Position numbers and translations under genes: made by a program. The notes below the pieces were generated by a model, which was not told where the DNA came from, ran no database searches, and was given only the letters and a program-made list of their open reading frames with translations. From Negativicutes bacterium (GTDB lineage Bacteria; Bacillota; Negativicutes; JAGPMH01), in assembly GCA_018052945.1 (NCBI GenBank), contig JAGPMH010000006.1:1-53772 (forward strand): a stretch of 53,772 nucleotides of DNA. Direction: 5' to 3'. Shown here piece by piece: positions 9,539 to 18,802 of this stretch. Every line of letters begins with the position of its first letter. Within the stretch, counting starts at the first letter, position 1.

Positions 9539-10636
9539 TTAACAGTCAACTTCACCCATTAACGGGTCTAATGTTGATAATACTGCTACGACATCTCCTA
9601 AAAGCATCTTACGACAAGATAAATCCAATGCTTGTAAATTAATGAAAGATGGTCGTCTTACATGAACACGATAAGGTTTAGTACTGCCGTCACTGACAAT
9701 ATAAAACCCTAATTCTCCGCGAGGATTTTCCAGTCTATGATAAACTTCACCAGCTGGCGGCTTTAAAACTTTTGGCACCTTTGCCATAAACTCACCTTCC
9801 GGCATCATTTCCAGTGCTTGTTCAATGATTTTTAAGCTCTCTTCAATTTCTTGAACTCTGACCATATAGCGATCCCAGTTATCACCGTTAGTTCCGGTTG
9901 GCACAATAAAATCAAATTTATCATAAACACCATAAGGTTGATCTTTTCTAAGGTCAAAATTAAAGCCACTTGCCCTCAATACCGGACCGGTTAAACCTAA
10001 AGCTAAAGCTTGGTCTTTTGTAATTGTCGAAGTGCCTTTTAAGCGATTATAAAAAATTTCATTGCCTGATAAAAGACCATGAAACTCGGCAATCATCTTC
10101 GGAGCATATTTAATAAACTCCTTGGTCTTTTTAATAAACTCTGATTGAACATCCGCAATAACTCCACCAATTCTTATATAGTGGAATGTCATTCTAGCTC
10201 CACAGACCAAATCAAATAAATCTAAAATTTTCTCTCTGTCACGAAAAGCATAAATCATTCCTGTACTGGCACCTAAATCAATTGCTAAAGTACCAATAAA
10301 AATTAAATGACTGGCAATCCGATTAAGTTCAGCCATAATAACCCTAATATATTCAGCCCGCTCAGGAACTTCAATATTAGCTAATTTTTCTACTGTTTGA
10401 CAAAAAGCATAATTATTATTCATCCCTGAAACATAATCAAGTCTATCTGTATATGGTAAGCCTTGTGCATAGGTCCGAGATTCCAATAATTTTTCAATGC
10501 CTCTATGCAAATAGCCCATATGTGGCGTAGCTTTTAAAACTCTTTCACCATCTAACTCTAATTCAACTTGTAAAACACCATGAGTACTTGGATGTTGAGG
10601 TCCCATATTCAGTATGTATTTTTCACTATGTGGCAT
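9539..10636 (-). CDS. nuoD: Complex I subunit D (49-kDa type)
   Basis: About 365 residues, related to the large subunit of [NiFe]-hydrogenases and forming the quinone-reducing site with NuoB. It begins [20 protein letters not shown], the family N-terminus, and contains [12 protein letters not shown] and [11 protein letters not shown] near the end. Start ATG at 10634-10636 is one base after the nuoC stop and follows GAGGGG. A longer reading that adds seven residues is unlikely because it lies upstream of that ribosome-binding site. nuoC and nuoD are separate genes here, not fused. Confidence 0.95.
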   Translation of the reverse strand: MPHSEKYILNMGPQHPSTHGVLQVELELDGERVLKATPHMGYLHRGIEKLLESRTYAQGLPYTDRLDYVSGMNNNYAFCQTVEKLANIEVPERAEYIRVIMAELNRIASHLIFIGTLAIDLGASTGMIYAFRDREKILDLFDLVCGARMTFHYIRIGGVIADVQSEFIKKTKEFIKYAPKMIAEFHGLLSGNEIFYNRLKGTSTITKDQALALGLTGPVLRASGFNFDLRKDQPYGVYDKFDFIVPTGTNGDNWDRYMVRVQEIEESLKIIEQALEMMPEGEFMAKVPKVLKPPAGEVYHRLENPRGELGFYIVSDGSTKPYRVHVRRPSFINLQALDLSCRKMLLGDVVAVLSTLDPLMGEVDC

Positions 10637-10637
10637 T

Positions 10638-11114
10638 TTAACCCCTCTTTTCCTCATTCAACATTTGAAAATCTTTTAATAATGGATGTCCGACAAAGTC
10701 CTCCGGCAATAAAATTCTTTTCATATTAGGGTGATTTTTAAACCATATTCCAAACAAATCGAAAACTTCTCTTTCTTGAAAATCAGCAGTCTGCCATATT
10801 GGCACTACAGATTCAATACTAGGTTTTTCTTTACTTAGTCTTACTTTTACGATTGCCATATGTTTTTTATCATATGAATATAAATGATAGACTATTTCTA
10901 AGTATTCCTTATAATCAACTGCCGTTAAGTTATTAAGCATCGAAAAATCAAATTGCTTATTATTTTTTAAATATTCCAAAACTTCTAAAATGTTTTTTTG
11001 GTTAACAATAATCTGATAAGGTGCACTTTCACCAAAAATTTCAACTATTGCTGGAAAATCAGCTTGCAATTGTTCTAACAGCTCTTTATTTAGATATTGT
11101 TGACTCATTTTCAT
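10638..11114 (-). CDS. nuoC: Complex I subunit C (30-kDa type)
   Basis: A 158-residue peripheral-arm subunit. The C-terminal half carries the NuoC signature: [19 protein letters not shown], then [20 protein letters not shown]. It shields clusters and stabilises NuoD. The start overlaps the end of nuoB by 29 bases. Two ATG codons (11112-11114 and 11106-11108) compete for one GAGG, with spacings of 4 and 10 bases, so the exact start is uncertain by two codons. Confidence 0.94.
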   Translation of the reverse strand: MKMSQQYLNKELLEQLQADFPAIVEIFGESAPYQIIVNQKNILEVLEYLKNNKQFDFSMLNNLTAVDYKEYLEIVYHLYSYDKKHMAIVKVRLSKEKPSIESVVPIWQTADFQEREVFDLFGIWFKNHPNMKRILLPEDFVGHPLLKDFQMLNEEKRG

Positions 11115-11604
11115 GCAACCTCGCTACTTTTGGATTTTTAATTTTTTCTTTTAATTGAATAAGACCATTAATCAATGCCTCCGGCCTTGGCGGACAACCT
11201 GGTATATATACATCAACTGGAATTATTTTATCGACTCCCGGTACTACGGAATATGAATCAGTAAATGGTCCACCACAATTAGCACAGTTTCCCATCGCAA
11301 TAACATACTTAGGCTCAGGCATTTGTTCATATAAGCGTTTCAACGGTCCTGCCATTTTATAACTTAAAGTTCCGGCAACAATCAATAAATCAGCTTGTCG
11401 TGGCGACGGTCTAAAAACCTCATAACCAAACCTCGATACATCAAATCTAGCTGCTGCTGAACACATCATTTCAATCGCACAACAGGCTAAGCCGGAAGTT
11501 AACGGCCACAAAGAGTTACCTCTAGCCCACTTAAATAAATCATCAACCGAGGTTACAATTACATTTTCTTTTAGTGAGTCTGGTACTAAATCTACTATTT
11601 CCAT
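11086..11604 (-). CDS. nuoB: Complex I subunit B (cluster N2)
   Basis: About 172 residues, the subunit that binds the terminal [4Fe-4S] cluster N2. The ligand cysteines are visible in [20 protein letters not shown] and [11 protein letters not shown]2 hands electrons to quinone at the NuoB/NuoD interface. The ATG at 11602-11604 is chosen because it follows GGGGG by seven bases; it overlaps the nuoA end by ten bases. An upstream in-frame start would place ten extra residues inside nuoA. Confidence 0.95.
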   Translation of the reverse strand: MEIVDLVPDSLKENVIVTSVDDLFKWARGNSLWPLTSGLACCAIEMMCSAAARFDVSRFGYEVFRPSPRQADLLIVAGTLSYKMAGPLKRLYEQMPEPKYVIAMGNCANCGGPFTDSYSVVPGVDKIIPVDVYIPGCPPRPEALINGLIQLKEKIKNPKVARLHENESTISK

Positions 11605-11948
11605 GTTAAAGCCCCCTTTTTCCATGCATACCACAAGCCCATGGTTAAAATACCAATAAAAATTAGCATCTCTACTAAGCCAAACAACCCTAGCTTTTGA
11701 AATTTAACAGCCCACGGGTATAAGAAAATAGTTTCGATATCAAAAACAACAAACACCAGTGCATATAAAAAGTAACTTACACGATATTGTACTGATGTTT
11801 TCCCAACTGTATCAACACCACATTCATATGGTTTTAACTTTTCCTCATTAGGCTGTCTGGGTTGAATAAACCAAGACGGTATCAATGCCATTAACGGAAA
11901 AACCAATGCAATTACTAACAAAATACCAATGCCACCAAATTCACTCAT
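11595..11948 (-). CDS. nuoA: Complex I subunit A
   Basis: A 117-residue, three-helix subunit, first in the nuo operon. Signatures are [13 protein letters not shown], in the flexible loop that reaches the quinone site, and [16 protein letters not shown], the conserved acidic second helix. ATG follows AAAGGATG. A candidate promoter with an overlapping palindrome lies 45-75 bases upstream. Confidence 0.95.
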   Translation of the reverse strand: MSEFGGIGILLVIALVFPLMALIPSWFIQPRQPNEEKLKPYECGVDTVGKTSVQYRVSYFLYALVFVVFDIETIFLYPWAVKFQKLGLFGLVEMLIFIGILTMGLWYAWKKGALTWK

Positions 11949-11993
11949 AAACTATTCATCCTTTCCCTAAGCAAATAATAAAAGTATTTAAAA

Positions 11994-12021
11994 ATAATAA
12001 AACTGTTGACTTTTATGTCAA
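11994..12021 (-). promoter_or_regulatory. Putative nuo operon promoter
   Basis: On the minus strand TTGACA (12016-12021) and TATTAT (11994-11999) are 16 bases apart, 46 bases upstream of the nuoA ATG. The -35 is a perfect consensus match and forms part of the palindrome at 12003-12024. Confidence 0.6.
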
Positions 12022-12024
12022 CAG
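12003..12024. promoter_or_regulatory. 22-bp palindromic operator-like site on the nuo promoter
   Basis: CTGTTGAC and GTCAACAG form perfect 8-base arms around a 6-base spacer. The inner TTGAC-N6-GTCAA has the 16-base geometry of CRP/FNR-family sites (TGTGA-N6-TCACA) with FNR-like half-sites. It covers the -35 of the nuo promoter, so a bound protein would most simply repress. The identity of the regulator is inference. Confidence 0.5.
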
Positions 12025-12243
12025 AATAGACTACTGCCTCTATGCTGTATAAACTTTAAAATTTCCTTCTCTAATTATTATAGAAATCTTTTATATTATT
12101 TTACATTGAATAAAAAGACTAAGCAATACACTTTTAGATGTATTTTGCTGTTTTTTTATGTATAAGTGTAAACTTTTCATGTTTTTTGTTTTTTTTAATA
12201 TTTTTTTGTAATCTAATGAGAATATTTTAAGGTTTTATAACAG

Positions 12244-12269
12244 ATAAGAATTAAATATTTAATTCTTAT
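12244..12269. repeat. Perfect 26-bp palindrome
   Basis: Two 13-base halves (first half ATAAGAATTAAAT) are exact reverse complements with no spacer. It lies between the divergent nuo and kimA genes. It could be a protein-binding site or a weak hairpin; nothing in the sequence decides. Confidence 0.6.
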
Positions 12270-12394
12270 TATATCACTTAAAACTATCTATTGTAAAATA
12301 TATCAGAAAATTTTCACTATTTTAATCAAGATAATTTTATCAATAATAATTATTTATTGGTTTAAAAATATCTTTATTTATCATATAAAATCTG

Positions 12395-12400
12395 TATAAT
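12395..12400 (+). promoter_or_regulatory. Possible kimA -10 element
   Basis: TATAAT, 22 bases before AGGAGGGTGG of kimA. No good -35 is present at normal spacing, so this is a weak call. Confidence 0.35.
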
Positions 12401-12440
12401 GTAGTAGTTATCTTAATTATCAGGAGGGTGGAATTATAAT

Positions 12441-14285
12441 ATTTTTCGCATGTTAAGGCACTTTTTAATAGGTAAGCCCTTACACAACGAAGAGTTATCA
12501 GAAGAAAATCTCCCGAAATGGAAAGCATTGGCAATTTTTTTCTTCCGACGCTTTATCGTCAGTGGCCTATGGTCCTGAACAAATTTTACTAGTACTATCC
12601 ATTCCTGGGCTAGTCGCCTATGGTTTTCTAGGTCCCATCGCTTTAGCTATTTTGGCCTTATTATTTATTGTTACTATTTCTTATTCTCAAGTGGCTAAAG
12701 TAAATCCCGGCGGAGGCGGTTCTTATTCCGTCGCCATCAAAAATCTTGGCGAAATACCGGCTTTAGTTGCTGCATCCGCTTTATTTGCCGACTACACATT
12801 AACAGTTGCAGTTAGTGTATCAGCCGGCACTGTCGCCATAATATCGGCTTTTCCACAATTTGCGCACCATGAAGTTATGATTGATTTATTGGTATTATTA
12901 GGTATTTTAATGATTGTTAACCTTCGTGGTGTTAGAGAATCTTCTACGGCTTTTGTTTTTCCTACTTATGCGTTTATATTAGGGATATTGATGCTAATAA
13001 TATCTGGAGTATATCAGGCACTTACCGGCGTGGCGCCAATTATTCCGCAAGAGTCATTGCAACGTCAATTCGATTGGACAATGCTAGGATTAATTCTCCG
13101 TGCTTTTGCTAATGGTTGTAGCTCAATGACTGGTGTTGAGGCGATTTCTAACGGCGTTCCTATGTTTAAAAAGCCTGAAGTTAAAAATGCACAAGTAACA
13201 ACCTATTTAATGTCAGGGTTATTAGGCTTGATGTTTCTCGGCATTACATTTTTATTAATGCATTATCATATAAATCCCTTAGCCGAAGTAACCGCGCTAT
13301 CACAACTTGCTGAAATAACGTTGGGACGAGGCTGGATTTATTACTACATCCAAATAACGACAATGTTAATATTATATTTAGCAGCAAACACCTCGTTTAA
13401 CGGCTTACCACCATTATTGTCTATCTTAGCTAAAGATGGTTACATGCCGCGCTATCTCGGCGCTAGAGGTGAAAGATTAAACTTTTCCAACGGTATTATT
13501 TTATTGACAATAATTGCTGCTATTTTGATCGTATTATATCAAGGAAACATTGAACATCTGATTTCACTTTATGCTATTGGTGTTTTCTTATCGTTTACGA
13601 TTGCTCAAGCCGGTATGGTTATCCACTGGCACCGCGAAAAAACCTCCGGGTGTCTTCCTCGCGCAATGCTAAATGCCTTTGGGCTATTGTAACAGGAATA
13701 ATTGTCTTAATCATCGGCTTTACAAAATTTATTTATGGCGCTTGGTTGGTTGTTATCTTTATTCCTTTCATGGTTAAAACCTTCAAACAAATAAAAAGTC
13801 ACTATATGGATATGGCTGAACAATTACATTTACCGGTATCAGAATTAAATCCAGATATTGAAGCAAACTTAAAAATCGGTAAAAATATCGTTATTATGCC
13901 AATTGCCAGCCCCACATTACTGGTTGCCGAAACTATGAAATATGCTAAATCAATCAGTACCGATATTCTTGTTATCAATGTCGTAACTGATGAAGCCACC
14001 GGGCAAAAAAATCAAGCTAAATGGCAAAATTGGAACCCGGGGGTTGAATTAATAACAATTTATTCACCTTATCGAATGGTCAATCGACCTATTTTAAATT
14101 TCATCAACGAAGTAGCTAGTAAGAAAAATCCTGAAGACTTTATCACCGTTTTAATTCCCGAATTCGAAACAAAAAAATGGTGGCATAGAGTTCTTCACAA
14201 TCAAACTGGTTTTATTTTAAGAACTCTTTTAATTTTAAAAGAAAATGTTATTGTTACAACAATCCCGTTTCACCTTAAAAAATAA
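12441..14285 (+). pseudogene. kimA: KimA/YdaO-type K+ transporter gene with two frameshifts
   Basis: Read across three frames, the product matches the roughly 600-residue KimA family of APC-superfamily high-affinity K+ importers. The N-terminus is LRHFLIGKPLHNEELSEENL (from ATG 12450), followed by SDALSSVAYGPEQILLVL, GGGGSYSVAIKNLG, about 12 membrane helices, and a cytosolic USP-like domain ending VTTIPFHLKK. One extra T in a T7 run (12535-12541) and one missing G in GGG (about 13680-13682) break the frame. The two errors cancel, so the first and last parts share a frame. AGGAGGGTGG at 12422 sits 13 bases from an in-frame ATT (12441) and 22 from the ATG, so the true start may be ATT or a damaged ATG. 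Both lesions are at homopolymers, so sequencing error or slippage is possible. Confidence 0.85.
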
Positions 14286-14288
14286 GAT

Positions 14289-14329
14289 AAGAGTATTTAA
14301 ATAATTTCATTATTTAAATACTCTTTTTT
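14289..14329. terminator. Bidirectional terminator between kimA and a receiver gene
   Basis: GAGTATTTAAATAA and TTATTTAAATACTC form a 14-bp stem with a five-base loop, with A before and six T after. It lies between convergent genes. Confidence 0.85.
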
Positions 14330-14722
14330 CTATATCAATGCTAGTTTTTCTAAAACTTCTTTAAATTTTATAGCATCAATCGGTTTATTAGCATAAGCTT
14401 GACAACCAAGTTCAAATGTTTTATCAACATATTGCTTCTCGGCTAAAGCAGTGGTCATAATAACCTTAACTTGTTTACCTTCCTGAATATTTTTTTTATC
14501 TTCTAAGCTTCTTATCACTTTTAAAACTTTTACTCCATCAAGTTTAGGCATCATTATGTCTAAGCATACTAAGTCATAAGGTTTATTTTCTTTTTGTGCT
14601 AGCATAAAGGCGTCAACTGCTTCCAAGCCATCTACTGTAACATCACACTCTCCATATTTAGATAAAATTTTCAGCATAATTTTTCTACTCGCTAAATCAT
14701 CTTCTACTATTAAAATTCTCAT
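14330..14722 (-). CDS. Single-domain response regulator (CheY-like)
   Basis: A 130-residue stand-alone receiver. The acidic pair is in MRILIVEDDL, the phospho-acceptor Asp is at 55 (CLDIMMPKLDG), Thr in MTTA and Lys in ANKPID. All switch residues are present. It lies 25 bases downstream of the hybrid kinase gene and ends the chemosensory cluster, so it is a likely phosphorelay partner of that kinase or of CheA. It has no output domain, so it acts by protein contact or as a phosphate sink. Confidence 0.9.
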   Translation of the reverse strand: MRILIVEDDLASRKIMLKILSKYGECDVTVDGLEAVDAFMLAQKENKPYDLVCLDIMMPKLDGVKVLKVIRSLEDKKNIQEGKQVKVIMTTALAEKQYVDKTFELGCQAYANKPIDAIKFKEVLEKLALI

Positions 14723-14747
14723 TTTAACAAACCCCTCTCTTATGTTG

Positions 14748-17700
14748 TTACAGCATTGTCAAGATTTCATTTAAACATTGCTTTATTGTTGATAAATCAT
14801 TTTTTCGCGTTGCCATTTGTATTTTAAAGGCAGCATCTGATATTTCAGTTTTTGCCTCTTTATAATAATCTTTTAAAGTTCCCGCTATTTCAGCAATTTT
14901 ATCATAGTCTGCTGCTTCGCTTGCTATTCTTAATCCTCTAATTAAATCTTCAATGTTAACCACATTACTTTCATTGGTAACTGGTTTTTCTAAAGCTTCC
15001 AAAAAAATTTGACAGTCAAATTTTTCGTCAATGCTATTATCGACTTTTTCAAAAAAAACACCTTCTATTTTGTCACGCAACTCTATCATATCGATTGGTT
15101 TTGATAAGTAATCATCCATCCCACTATTTAAATATCGTTCACGATCCCCTTTAATCGCATTAGCGGTAAGTGCAATAATCGGCAAGTGCCGATTATAATT
15201 TTTTTCTCTTTGCCGAATATATTTTGTGGCTTCAACCCCATCCATCATTGGCATTTGTATATCCATCAAAATACAGTCAATACTACCTAACTCCATTCTA
15301 ATTGCCTCTAAGCCGTTACTGGCTAACACTGTTTTATAACCCATTTTTTCTAGCATTTTGCGTAAAACAATTTGATTGGTTTTATCATCCTCAACAATTA
15401 AAATATTCCGTTCTTCAATTTTTGTATTATTAAGACAACTCACAGCTTTTTTTCGCTTTTTCGTAATTGTTGTATAGGGAATGTAAAAATTAAAGCTACT
15501 ACCAACACCAACTTCACTCTCAACCCAAATTTCTCCACCCATCATTTCAATAAGTTGCTTACTAATATTCAGCCCTAAACCGGTTCCACCAAAATTTCTA
15601 GTTATTGAACCATCCACTTGACTAAAGGACTTGAATAATTTATCAATATCAGTTTTGGCTATGCCAATACCAGTATCTCTAACCGTAAAATAAATAAATT
15701 CTTGATTATTACCGCCAATAATTTTTTTAACCTTTAATTCCACAAAGCCTGTTTGAGTAAACTTAATGGCATTTGTTAATAAATTATTTAAAATTTGCTC
15801 TAATCTAATAGGATCACCTAAAATTAATTTTTTACTTTCAAGCGCAAAATCACACATAAATTTTAAATTTTTGTTAATTGCATTTATTTTATGTGGCTTA
15901 ATAATAGTATCTACCAATTCTTTTAGTGAAAAAGCAATAGTTTCTATTTCCATCTTACCGGCTTCCATTTTAGAAAAATCTAAAATGTCATTTATTATTT
16001 TCAGCAAAGATCTTGCACACATTTTAGCCGTTTGTAAATTATCTTGTTGCTCCTCATCTAAACTAGTCAACAGTGTTAAGTCAATCATCCCTAACATTCC
16101 ATTAATCGGCGTCCTAATTTCATGACTCATATTGGCTAAAAACGTACTTTTAGCTTTATTGGCTTCTTCGGCTATTTCTTTCGATTTTTTCATTGCCTGC
16201 TCGGCCAGTTTTCGCTCAGTAATATCGGTAAATATCGCCGCAAATTTTTCTTTTTCAAAGCTATAACTAGATAAAGAAAACCATTTCTTGCTGACCGGAC
16301 AAAAAAATTCACAATTGTAACGGCCTTGACCTTTATGCGCAATATCATACGTAATCATTAACCATTCATTTTGCTGTTCAAAGCAGTCTTCCATTATATC
16401 AGAGTAATAATTACCAACAATTTCATCTCTACTAAGTCCAGTCATATTTAAAAAGTGTTCATTTACTTCTAAGTACTCAAAATCAATATAACCTTCCTTA
16501 ACATGTGGTATAACTTTATTATAAGTAAAACCACTCTGCATATTCATAAATAATGACTGATATTGTGATTTTGTACGTTCAACCGCGAATTCAAACTCTT
16601 TACGTTGGGTAATATCAAAGGCAATACCAATGATACCATCTTTTTTACCATTTATATCGAAAAACTCTCTATTAATACACCAAAACCACTGATATTCACC
16701 ATTTTTACCTTTCATCCTTATTTCAGCTTCAAACCCTTCCTCTTTGCAATATCTTTCAAAATATTCTCTTTGATCATCAGGATGAACCATTTTCAGCCAT
16801 TTAGTGCCGTAACTTTCCTCTTTATTTTTACCGGTGAACTCAACAAACATATCATTAACATACCGATTACCTTTTTCTTTAGCCCACCAAACTAACCCTG
16901 GGAAACTATCTAAAATGCTTAAATGAAAATCTCTAGACCTAGATAACTCCAATTCTCGTTCTTTACTATCGGTAATATCAAGAATGTTGACAATAATATT
17001 TTTTTTACCACCAATTTTAGTTGGTGCTATTGCAATTTTTAACCATTTAACATTTTCACTGTTTAAAACCTCAAAATTTTTTTCAATATATTCAGTAGTT
17101 TCTTCACTAACCAACGCTTTTATTATTGCTTTATTAACTTCACACTTTTTGCAGCTTTCTCCATAACCACAGCCTAATTCACTTTCAATGTGACCTTTGC
17201 ATAAAAAGGCACTACCAAAAGCTTTTCCAATAACATCCTTATTACCAGCTAACGTTATCGCCGCATTATTCATACTTACAATATGTCCACTATCATCTAC
17301 TAAGCACATTCCCATCGGTGCACTGTTAAAAATATTTTTCAGACTATTACTCTCATCATAAATTCTTTGCTCTAAGTCTTTTATTTTATTAATATTACGG
17401 AAAACAACTATTCCGCCAATCACTTCATTATTTTCTATTATTGGCGAACAAGTTGCTGATAAATATATATTTTCACCCTTTTCATTGATAAAAACCGTAC
17501 CACGTACTAAGCCCGTTGTTTTTTTCTTTTCCATCGCTGTTTTTACAGGATTTAATAAATTATTTTTATTATCTACATTAAAAATTGGGAACCCTGCGGT
17601 AAAAGTTTTGTGCAAAATATTTTCTTTATTGCCGATAATTTTGACACCAGCATCATTTACATAAATAATGTTAGATAAAATATCAGTTATTATTACACCA

Positions 17701-17759
17701 TCACCTACACAATCAAGCGATTCCAGTAATAAATTTTTAATGTTGATTTCTTTTTTCAT
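14748..17759 (-). CDS. Hybrid sensor histidine kinase with four PAS domains and degenerate Hpt
   Basis: A 1003-residue cytoplasmic hybrid kinase with no membrane segments. Domains: PAS at about 10-125, 135-265, 275-390 and 400-518; HisKA with the phospho-His at 546 (LANMSHEIRTPINGML); HATPase with DTGIGI and GGTGLGL; and a receiver with Asp 833 (LMDIQMPMMDG). The last 75 residues resemble an Hpt helix bundle, but the expected AHTLKG motif reads AGTLKD (Gly at 960, Asp at 964), so it cannot accept phosphate. PAS2 carries a cysteine cluster (C187, C197, C203, C206; GCGYGESCKKC) found in some kinases and possibly metal- or redox-linked. ATG follows GGTGGGG. It lies 18 bases downstream of cheB, inside the chemosensory operon. 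Phosphate from D833 must go to another protein, for example the Hpt protein at 22606. Confidence 0.92.
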   Translation of the reverse strand: MKKEINIKNLLLESLDCVGDGVIITDILSNIIYVNDAGVKIIGNKENILHKTFTAGFPIFNVDNKNNLLNPVKTAMEKKKTTGLVRGTVFINEKGENIYLSATCSPIIENNEVIGGIVVFRNINKIKDLEQRIYDESNSLKNIFNSAPMGMCLVDDSGHIVSMNNAAITLAGNKDVIGKAFGSAFLCKGHIESELGCGYGESCKKCEVNKAIIKALVSEETTEYIEKNFEVLNSENVKWLKIAIAPTKIGGKKNIIVNILDITDSKERELELSRSRDFHLSILDSFPGLVWWAKEKGNRYVNDMFVEFTGKNKEESYGTKWLKMVHPDDQREYFERYCKEEGFEAEIRMKGKNGEYQWFWCINREFFDINGKKDGIIGIAFDITQRKEFEFAVERTKSQYQSLFMNMQSGFTYNKVIPHVKEGYIDFEYLEVNEHFLNMTGLSRDEIVGNYYSDIMEDCFEQQNEWLMITYDIAHKGQGRYNCEFFCPVSKKWFSLSSYSFEKEKFAAIFTDITERKLAEQAMKKSKEIAEEANKAKSTFLANMSHEIRTPINGMLGMIDLTLLTSLDEEQQDNLQTAKMCARSLLKIINDILDFSKMEAGKMEIETIAFSLKELVDTIIKPHKINAINKNLKFMCDFALESKKLILGDPIRLEQILNNLLTNAIKFTQTGFVELKVKKIIGGNNQEFIYFTVRDTGIGIAKTDIDKLFKSFSQVDGSITRNFGGTGLGLNISKQLIEMMGGEIWVESEVGVGSSFNFYIPYTTITKKRKKAVSCLNNTKIEERNILIVEDDKTNQIVLRKMLEKMGYKTVLASNGLEAIRMELGSIDCILMDIQMPMMDGVEATKYIRQREKNYNRHLPIIALTANAIKGDRERYLNSGMDDYLSKPIDMIELRDKIEGVFFEKVDNSIDEKFDCQIFLEALEKPVTNESNVVNIEDLIRGLRIASEAADYDKIAEIAGTLKDYYKEAKTEISDAAFKIQMATRKNDLSTIKQCLNEILTML

Positions 17760-17777
17760 ATTTTCCCCACCAACTTT

Positions 17778-18797
17778 TTATACAACTGAATTTATTTTTC
17801 CTGCAATTTGTTCCAATGATAATTGTATTTCAACTGCACCAATGCTATAGGCTACTTTTGGCATCCCATAAACTACTGAACTCTTTTCATTTTGTCCAAT
17901 GGTATAAGCCCCTTGCGTACGCATCTTTAATAAACCTTTAGCACCATCATAGCCCATTCCTGTTAATATAACCCCAACAACCTCGCTACCAAAAGCTGCC
18001 ATTGAATCAAATAATACGTCAACTGCTGGACAATGTCCGTTTACTTTTTCTCCTTCAAAACATTCAACCTTAACGGTCGAACCAACTTTCTTCGCAATCA
18101 TATGTTTATTGCCAGGTGCAATCAAAACTCTGCCCGGTAATACTAAGTCACCACTTTCCGCTTCTTTTACATCAAAGCTAAATGTCTCATTTAATCTTTG
18201 GGCAAACATATTCGAAAAAACCGGAGGAATATGCTGTACTATTAAAATTGGTGGAATCGGTGGTGATATTCCTTCTAGCAAATTAGTAATCGCAACAGTT
18301 CCACCTGTTGACGCCCCGATAGCAACGATTTTCTTTTTGCTGTGACTTATCCGCTCTTCAATCACTGGTTTTCTGATAACATTTTTTTCTTTTTGTACTT
18401 TGGCGGCTGCCGCAATTTTCACCTTGAAAATTAAATCATCAAAAAACTCTTTACCAGTTACAACAATATTGCCATCAGGTTTTTTTACAAAGTCTACCGC
18501 TCCTAAACTAATCGCTTCAAATACAGAATCATCAGAATCATCAGTACCACTAATTACTATTGTTGGAATAGGATATTGTGGCATTAATCTGCGCAAAAAC
18601 TCTATTCCATTCATTTTAGGCATTTGTACATCCAAAGTCATAACATCAGGATGATATTGCAATAACTTATCTCTGGCCTCAAAAGCATCTGCTGCTGTTG
18701 CAACAACTTCAATATTAGGATCAGAATTTAACATTTTGGAAAAAATTTCACGAAACAATAAAGAATCATCGACAATTAAAACTCTTATCTTTTTCAT
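17778..18797 (-). CDS. cheB: Chemoreceptor glutamate methylesterase/deamidase CheB
   Basis: A 339-residue protein: receiver at 1-120 (Asp 56) and methylesterase at 155-339. The catalytic triad is visible as Ser 163 (GASTGGT), His 189 (VQHIPP) and Asp 284 (GMGYDG). It removes methyl groups from, and deamidates, chemoreceptors for adaptation; phosphorylation by CheA activates it. ATG follows AGGAATAATT. It lies five bases downstream of cheR, as in many chemotaxis operons. Confidence 0.96.
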   Translation of the reverse strand: MKKIRVLIVDDSLLFREIFSKMLNSDPNIEVVATAADAFEARDKLLQYHPDVMTLDVQMPKMNGIEFLRRLMPQYPIPTIVISGTDDSDDSVFEAISLGAVDFVKKPDGNIVVTGKEFFDDLIFKVKIAAAAKVQKEKNVIRKPVIEERISHSKKKIVAIGASTGGTVAITNLLEGISPPIPPILIVQHIPPVFSNMFAQRLNETFSFDVKEAESGDLVLPGRVLIAPGNKHMIAKKVGSTVKVECFEGEKVNGHCPAVDVLFDSMAAFGSEVVGVILTGMGYDGAKGLLKMRTQGAYTIGQNEKSSVVYGMPKVAYSIGAVEIQLSLEQIAGKINSVV

Positions 18798-18802
18798 AAT
18801 AA

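Larger units (their letters stand above)
11949..12440. other. Divergent nuo/kimA control region without genes
   Basis: About 490 bases of very A+T-rich DNA. It contains the nuo promoter and palindrome (11994-12024), an imperfect stem followed by seven T (12122-12157) reading rightwards, a perfect 26-bp palindrome (12244-12269), and a TATAAT at 12395-12400 for kimA. No conserved coding sequence is visible, and no G+C-rich structured aptamer such as the c-di-AMP riboswitch known from some kimA genes. Confidence 0.6.

Noticed and set aside
12122-12157. Stem followed by seven T as a terminator
   Set aside because: The stem is imperfect (two-base offset) and no plus-strand gene ends before it. 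It is kept only as a note in the control region.
11949-12449. Possible c-di-AMP (ydaO-type) riboswitch before kimA
   Set aside because: Known for some kimA genes, but this leader is almost pure A+T and lacks the conserved G+C-rich pieces of that aptamer.
12340-12534. A 64-codon minus-strand reading frame
   Set aside because: It overlaps the true kimA N-terminus and ribosome-binding site, and its product resembles nothing.
15766-16125. Plus-strand reading frames within the kinase, cheB, cheA and MCP genes
   Set aside because: Antisense to well recognised domains; composition follows from the codon use of the sense gene.
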